Origin: Bacillota bacterium
GTDB taxonomy: Bacteria > Bacillota > Clostridia > Peptostreptococcales > Anaerovoracaceae
DNA: 9,356 nucleotides
Direction: 5' to 3'
NCBI GenBank assembly: GCA_022706625.1
Contig: JAKJCD010000070.1
Location: 1-9,356 of the forward strand
The number at the start of each line of letters is the position of its first letter. Position 1 is the first letter of the stretch. The notes under the pieces are model-generated. The model saw only the letters and a program-made list of their open reading frames with translations. It ran no database searches and had not been told where the DNA came from. Shown here piece by piece: positions 6,811 to 9,356 of this stretch. The translations under genes were made by a program, and so were the position numbers.

Positions 6811-7757
6811 AATTGATTTACCCCCAGTAACCCAATACCGACTGCATTATCAGAAGATAAAAACGGCTGTCCGAAAATGACGGTGCATATGTCCGATGAA
6901 AAACACTTATGGATTTCTCTTTTTATATATTCCCCGGAGGCCACTCCTCCGGTAAAAAGTATTTTATTACAACCGGTTGCTTCCATTGCTTTTGATAACC
7001 AGCGAATAATGGTCTCAGCTATTGCCCGAAAAAGCAGGAGGCTTAAGGTTGCCAAATCCGGAGATTCTTCATTCATCCATCTTTCCGCCTGAGTTTCAAG
7101 GCCTGAAAGATTAATGTCCAACCCACTAAAATGGACAGGCTTGAAAATGGTATTGTCAAAAGGTGCGGCTCCGAAAGCAAGCTTGTCCATCTCTTTTCCG
7201 GCAGGAAAATTTAATCCTGCCCGTACTCCTGCACGATCGATGACCTGCCCGAAGGAGAGATCTTTAGTTCCTCCCAGCTTAGTGATTTTACCACTATCAA
7301 CATGCAGCAGTTCGGTGGTCCCGCCTGAAAGGTGAAATGCTAAGAACGGCTCTTTCGGATCAAGACCGGTGCCATATGCACTTGCAGCCAGGTGCCCTTC
7401 CTGGTGAGAAAAACGAAATACCGGTATTTTTAATGTTGCCGACAACATCCTGCCGCATGAGAGTCCGCCTGTGAATACAGGCATATATGATCCGGTCAGG
7501 GGCCTTGGTTTATCGCTGACAGCAACGGCGGCGATCCTGTCGGCATTGATTGCCTCAAAGCTCTTCTCCAAAAGGACCGGCAAATTCTGGATATGCTGAA
7601 AAAGCGCTTGGGATTGTCTTAATCCCCTCTCTCCCGGTTTGACCTTCAGGGTCTCCCGAAGGTCAAACAATATTTTTTCGGATTTTTCTACGATTGCTAT
7701 CGAAGTTGTATAATTGCTGGTGTCAAGAGCCAGTATAAGGGAGGGACTTTCTTTCAT
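6801..7757 (-). CDS. TsaD/Kae1-like (peptidase M22, ASKHA fold) paralogue of unknown substrate
   Basis: The protein belongs to the TsaD/Kae1/O-sialoglycoprotein endopeptidase family, whose true TsaD member makes the tRNA t6A modification. Shared features: actin-like phosphate motif LALDTSNYTTS at 9-19; metal-binding HQEGH with His118 and His122; LSGGTTELL at 143-151; DRAGVRAGLNFPAGKEMDKLA from Asp174; FTGGVAS at 268-274; and SSDNAVGIG with Asp303 as a candidate third metal ligand. It differs from TsaD where that protein has the SxGPGL segment: here it reads SDKPRPLTGSYMPVF at 81-95. At 318 residues it is slightly short. I infer a paralogue, not the genuine tsaD, which usually lies beside tsaB or rimI. 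Only one base separates its ATG from the nusB stop, with no strong Shine-Dalgarno, so translation probably depends on reinitiation. Its position is that of folD in B. subtilis. The substrate is unknown; the peptidase label is historical and not supported here. Confidence 0.85.
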   Translation of the reverse strand: MKESPSLILALDTSNYTTSIAIVEKSEKILFDLRETLKVKPGERGLRQSQALFQHIQNLPVLLEKSFEAINADRIAAVAVSDKPRPLTGSYMPVFTGGLSCGRMLSATLKIPVFRFSHQEGHLAASAYGTGLDPKEPFLAFHLSGGTTELLHVDSGKITKLGGTKDLSFGQVIDRAGVRAGLNFPAGKEMDKLAFGAAPFDNTIFKPVHFSGLDINLSGLETQAERWMNEESPDLATLSLLLFRAIAETIIRWLSKAMEATGCNKILFTGGVASGEYIKREIHKCFSSDICTVIFGQPFLSSDNAVGIGLLGVNQLWP

Positions 7758-7758
7758 C

Positions 7759-8208
7759 TCAAGTGTTCTTTTCTTTTACTGCTCTGCCCAACACTCCGTT
7801 TACGAATTTGCCTGATTCATCGCTGCCGAACTTCTTTGCCAGTTCTACAGCCTCGTTGATCGAAACCGAATCGGGAATATCGGTAAGATAACAGATTTCC
7901 GCAATAGAAAGACGCAAGACAGCCAGATCTACCTTTGATAGTCTGTCAATGCGCCAATTGTCCGCATAGGATTCCAGCAATCCGTCGATTTCTTTAAGAT
8001 TGAGAATCACTGCGCTTATCGCCCTGTTGAAATAACTCATATCCAAGGGATGATTAGCTACCGGATATTCTTCATATTCTTTTAGTCTTTCAAGATTGGC
8101 AAGGAATGCTGACTGTACCGAGGAACTAAATTCTTTTTTTATATCCATCTCATACAACAGCTGCATTGCGCATTCTCTTGATTGTCTTCTGGTGTCTATA
8201 TTGCCCAT
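7759..8208 (-). CDS. nusB: Transcription antitermination factor NusB
   Basis: NusB is a small all-helical RNA-binding protein that pairs with NusE (ribosomal protein S10), binds boxA in rRNA leaders and helps form the antitermination complex on RNA polymerase. The 149-residue length is normal. Family marks are the N-terminal basic helix RRQSRECAMQLLYEMD at 7-22 (the RNA-binding face), WRIDRLSKVDLAVLRLS at 86-102, and INEAVELAKKFGS at 120-132 followed by SGKFVNGVL. ATG 8208 follows a GGAGGG site 4 bases upstream and 16 bases after the asp23 stop. It is the second gene of the presumed vegetative operon. Location next to an asp23 homologue and upstream of xseA matches the usual Firmicute order. 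Confidence 0.96.
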   Translation of the reverse strand: MGNIDTRRQSRECAMQLLYEMDIKKEFSSSVQSAFLANLERLKEYEEYPVANHPLDMSYFNRAISAVILNLKEIDGLLESYADNWRIDRLSKVDLAVLRLSIAEICYLTDIPDSVSINEAVELAKKFGSDESGKFVNGVLGRAVKEKNT

Positions 8209-8224
8209 CTTTCCCTCCGGGCTT

Positions 8225-8584
8225 TTATGCTTCGTTGAAGTGTACGCCGGTAACGTGTATATTGACTGCGTTGACCGTTATTTCAATGATTTCTTCCACT
8301 TCTTTCTTTACATTTTCCTGAATGTCCCATGCCACATCCGGTATTTTAATACCATAGTTTACGATAACTGATATATCGATAACCACACCATCATCGCCTT
8401 GACTGATTTTTATTCCTTTATACAGAGGGTCTTTTCCCAGCAGATTTTTTGACAGACTGTCGGTCAATCCGCCGCTCAAACCGTAAACTCCTTTTGTTTT
8501 TAAAGTGGAATTCAGGACGCATACGGCGATGACCTCGTCTGAAATTTTTACGACCCCGAGCCTTTCTTCATTTCCGACGCTCAT
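8225..8584 (-). CDS. Asp23/Gls24 family protein (YqhY-like)
   Basis: This 119-residue protein belongs to the Asp23/Gls24 (DUF322) family of small alpha/beta proteins linked to envelope stress or, for B. subtilis YqhY, to control of acetyl-CoA carboxylase. Supporting sequence: an N-terminal strand GVVKISDEVIAVCVLNST at 10-27; VYGLSGGLTD at 33-42; a central strand VVIDISVIVNYGIKIPDVAW at 67-86; an amphipathic helix with ENVKKEVEEI at 90-99; and the closing NAVNIHVTGVHF at 105-116. No signal peptide or membrane segment is visible, so it is probably cytosolic. ATG 8584 follows GAGGTGA 6 bases upstream. It is the first gene behind the sigma-A-like promoter at 8604-8632. Unlike B. subtilis, no accB or accC gene lies beside it here, so a role in lipid synthesis is not suggested by context. 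Confidence 0.92.
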   Translation of the reverse strand: MSVGNEERLGVVKISDEVIAVCVLNSTLKTKGVYGLSGGLTDSLSKNLLGKDPLYKGIKISQGDDGVVIDISVIVNYGIKIPDVAWDIQENVKKEVEEIIEITVNAVNIHVTGVHFNEA

Positions 8585-8590
8585 TTACTA

Positions 8591-8597
8591 TCACCTC
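8591..8597 (-). promoter_or_regulatory. Shine-Dalgarno of asp23 at the extreme 5' end of the predicted transcript
   Basis: GAGGTGA on the minus strand lies 6 bases before ATG 8584. The -10 hexamer ends at 8604, so transcription should begin near 8597, at or just inside this site. The leader would be only about 13-14 bases. Confidence 0.7.
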
Positions 8598-8603
8598 GGG
8601 CAA

Positions 8604-8632
8604 ATTATAGCAGAATAAGAGCGATATTTCAA
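8604..8632 (-). promoter_or_regulatory. Sigma-A type promoter driving asp23 and the downstream operon
   Basis: On the minus strand the gap after spoIIIAH contains TTGAAA (8632-8627; 5 of 6 matches to the -35 consensus), a 17-base spacer, and a perfect TATAAT (8609-8604). The spacer ends in TG plus one base, an extended -10 element. This is the strongest promoter match I saw in the window. It begins 9 bases after the spoIIIAH stop and points at asp23. It would give vegetative transcription of asp23, nusB and the genes beyond, independent of the sporulation genes upstream. The start site near 8597 is inferred, not shown. Confidence 0.82.
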
Positions 8633-8641
8633 ATGTAAAAG

Positions 8642-9286
8642 CTAAGACTTGTTTTGGATCACTACCTGATTTGCGGGTCTTCCTGTTTCCCTCATCACTA
8701 CATCAATGATTTTGGCTACGTCGCTCTGTGTCAATTCTCCCTTATTCACTGTAACGTTGACGGAAGTATCCGTCATTATTACAAAGGCTTCCGCAAAGCC
8801 TTTATTTACAATCAGGCTTTCAATGACTTTTTCTGTGTTCATGTATTCAATGATACGCAGCTTCTGCTTGGTAGCATTCTCTTTTTCCGCTCCCGAACTT
8901 TCTGCTATTACAGAGGTAAGCATCGATAATATTTCATTCCTGTCCATATCAATGGTGGCCCGGATCTCAGCAAAAAATGCATCGGCATTTTTAATATCCT
9001 CTGTATCGTCGGATGTGATAACAACAGCGCTTTCAACAGACGCCTCGACGTTTGCATCGGCGGAAGTCCCGGGCGCTGCGGAAATATTTATACTGTCTAC
9101 AAGCACTTCCCCATCATGCTCATCCATCTCTTGTATTTCATAGTCGACGTATTCCTCTGAAGCAGTCATCACATCTTTTTCTGCTAACCGGCCGTTGATG
9201 ACTCCAATGGCAAGAACTACCAACAGCATGCTCAACAGGATCAATGTTTTCTTTCTAAGTCCCTTATTCATATAAAACCTGCTCAT
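8642..9286 (-). CDS. spoIIIAH: Stage III sporulation protein AH
   Basis: SpoIIIAH is a mother-cell membrane protein whose outer domain binds forespore SpoIIQ across the intermembrane space, forming part of the feeding-tube channel needed for late forespore gene expression. The 214-residue length fits the family. Sequence shows a short basic N-terminus (KGLRKK at 8-13), one membrane segment at about 14-32, an acidic, poorly conserved linker to about 98, and a C-terminal YscJ/FliF-like ring domain (about 100-212) with FFAEIRATIDMDRNEILSML from 104 and VNVTVNKGELTQSDVAKIID from 176. The protein should be anchored with its C-terminal domain outside the mother-cell cytoplasm. ATG 9286 follows a GGGGAGGGG stretch 5 bases upstream and overlaps the spoIIIAG stop as ATGA. 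Met6 is a less likely start. In studied spore-formers the spoIIIA operon is under sigma-E in the mother cell; its promoter lies outside this window. Confidence 0.93.
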   Translation of the reverse strand: MSRFYMNKGLRKKTLILLSMLLVVLAIGVINGRLAEKDVMTASEEYVDYEIQEMDEHDGEVLVDSINISAAPGTSADANVEASVESAVVITSDDTEDIKNADAFFAEIRATIDMDRNEILSMLTSVIAESSGAEKENATKQKLRIIEYMNTEKVIESLIVNKGFAEAFVIMTDTSVNVTVNKGELTQSDVAKIIDVVMRETGRPANQVVIQNKS

Positions 9287-9356
9287 TTATTCCCCTCCCC
9301 TTCCTTTTCAAACACTTTTACATTTTGAACCGGTATATCATATAATGCCGTAACAG
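9283..9356 (-). CDS. spoIIIAG: Stage III sporulation protein AG, last 23 codons (5' end outside window)
   Basis: An open frame enters from the window edge and ends at TGA 9285-9283. It encodes VTALYDIPVQNVKVFEKEGE and three further residues. This resembles the C-terminal ring-domain strand of SpoIIIAG proteins, which typically end in ALYDIPVHKVKV-like sequence. SpoIIIAG forms a large ring in the channel between mother cell and forespore. The identification leans on this short match and on its position directly before spoIIIAH, with a 4-base ATGA overlap that implies translational coupling. It was too short and edge-truncated to be found by ORF length. Confidence 0.75.
   Translation of the reverse strand, partial: VTALYDIPVQNVKVFEKEGEGNK

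Noticed and set aside
6801..7757. Calling the Kae1-like gene tsaD
   Set aside because: The SxGPGL segment typical of TsaD is replaced and the neighbours are not t6A genes, so a TsaD symbol would overstate what the sequence shows.
8706..9143. A 145-residue open frame on the plus strand, antisense to spoIIIAH
   Set aside because: It is rich in Ser, Thr and Ala, matches no family I recognise, and lies entirely within the well-supported spoIIIAH frame. It is best explained as a shadow of that gene's codon use.
1..9356. Rho-independent terminators, tRNA or rRNA genes, CRISPR arrays, insertion sequences and long repeats
   Set aside because: Reading both strands by eye, with special attention to the short gaps between genes, gave no convincing example. 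Weak hairpins inside coding sequence cannot be excluded without folding software.

Overview
The window is a compact block of bacterial housekeeping genes, all on the minus strand, so transcription runs from high to low coordinates. It ends, on its upstream side, in sporulation genes. The spoIIIAG-spoIIIAH pair implies an endospore-forming Firmicute. The order spoIIIAH - asp23 - nusB - (Kae1-like) - xseA - xseB - ispA - dxs - tlyA is typical of Clostridia. Base composition looks moderate (mid-40s percent GC by eye, not computed). A more precise placement, such as a Family XIII type lineage, would be a guess.

Layout in transcription order. Bases 9356-9283 hold the last codons of spoIIIAG, which overlap the start of spoIIIAH (9286-8642) by four bases. 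A 57-base gap follows, with a near-consensus sigma-A promoter pointing at asp23 (8584-8225). Then come nusB (8208-7759), a TsaD/Kae1-like M22 paralogue (7757-6801), xseA (6810-5575), xseB (5600-5382), ispA (5343-4447), dxs (4434-2560), tlyA (2585-1752) and the first 578 codons of mutS (1735-1), which runs off the window. Gaps between genes after asp23 are 1 to 38 bases, or the genes overlap (10, 26 and 26 bases). I see no terminator, tRNA, rRNA, mobile element, CRISPR array or long repeat, and no stretch over 300 bases lacks a gene.

Functionally, the upstream pair builds the mother cell-forespore channel during sporulation. The genes from asp23 onward look like one vegetative operon of at least nine genes: an Asp23-family factor, a transcription antitermination factor, both subunits of exonuclease VII, the entry enzyme of the MEP isoprenoid pathway together with farnesyl diphosphate synthase, a ribosomal RNA 2'-O-methyltransferase, and the mismatch sensor MutS. 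Compared with the Bacillus subtilis order as I remember it, accB-accC between spoIIIAH and the asp23 homologue are absent, folD between nusB and xseA is replaced by the Kae1-like gene, and mutS sits where ahrC-recN follow tlyA.

I found no convincing undescribed system. The points most worth a second look are the Kae1-like paralogue of unknown substrate, the promoter with an almost absent leader that separates sporulation from vegetative genes, the tlyA-mutS junction, and an A9 tract inside xseA where any slip ends translation at once.
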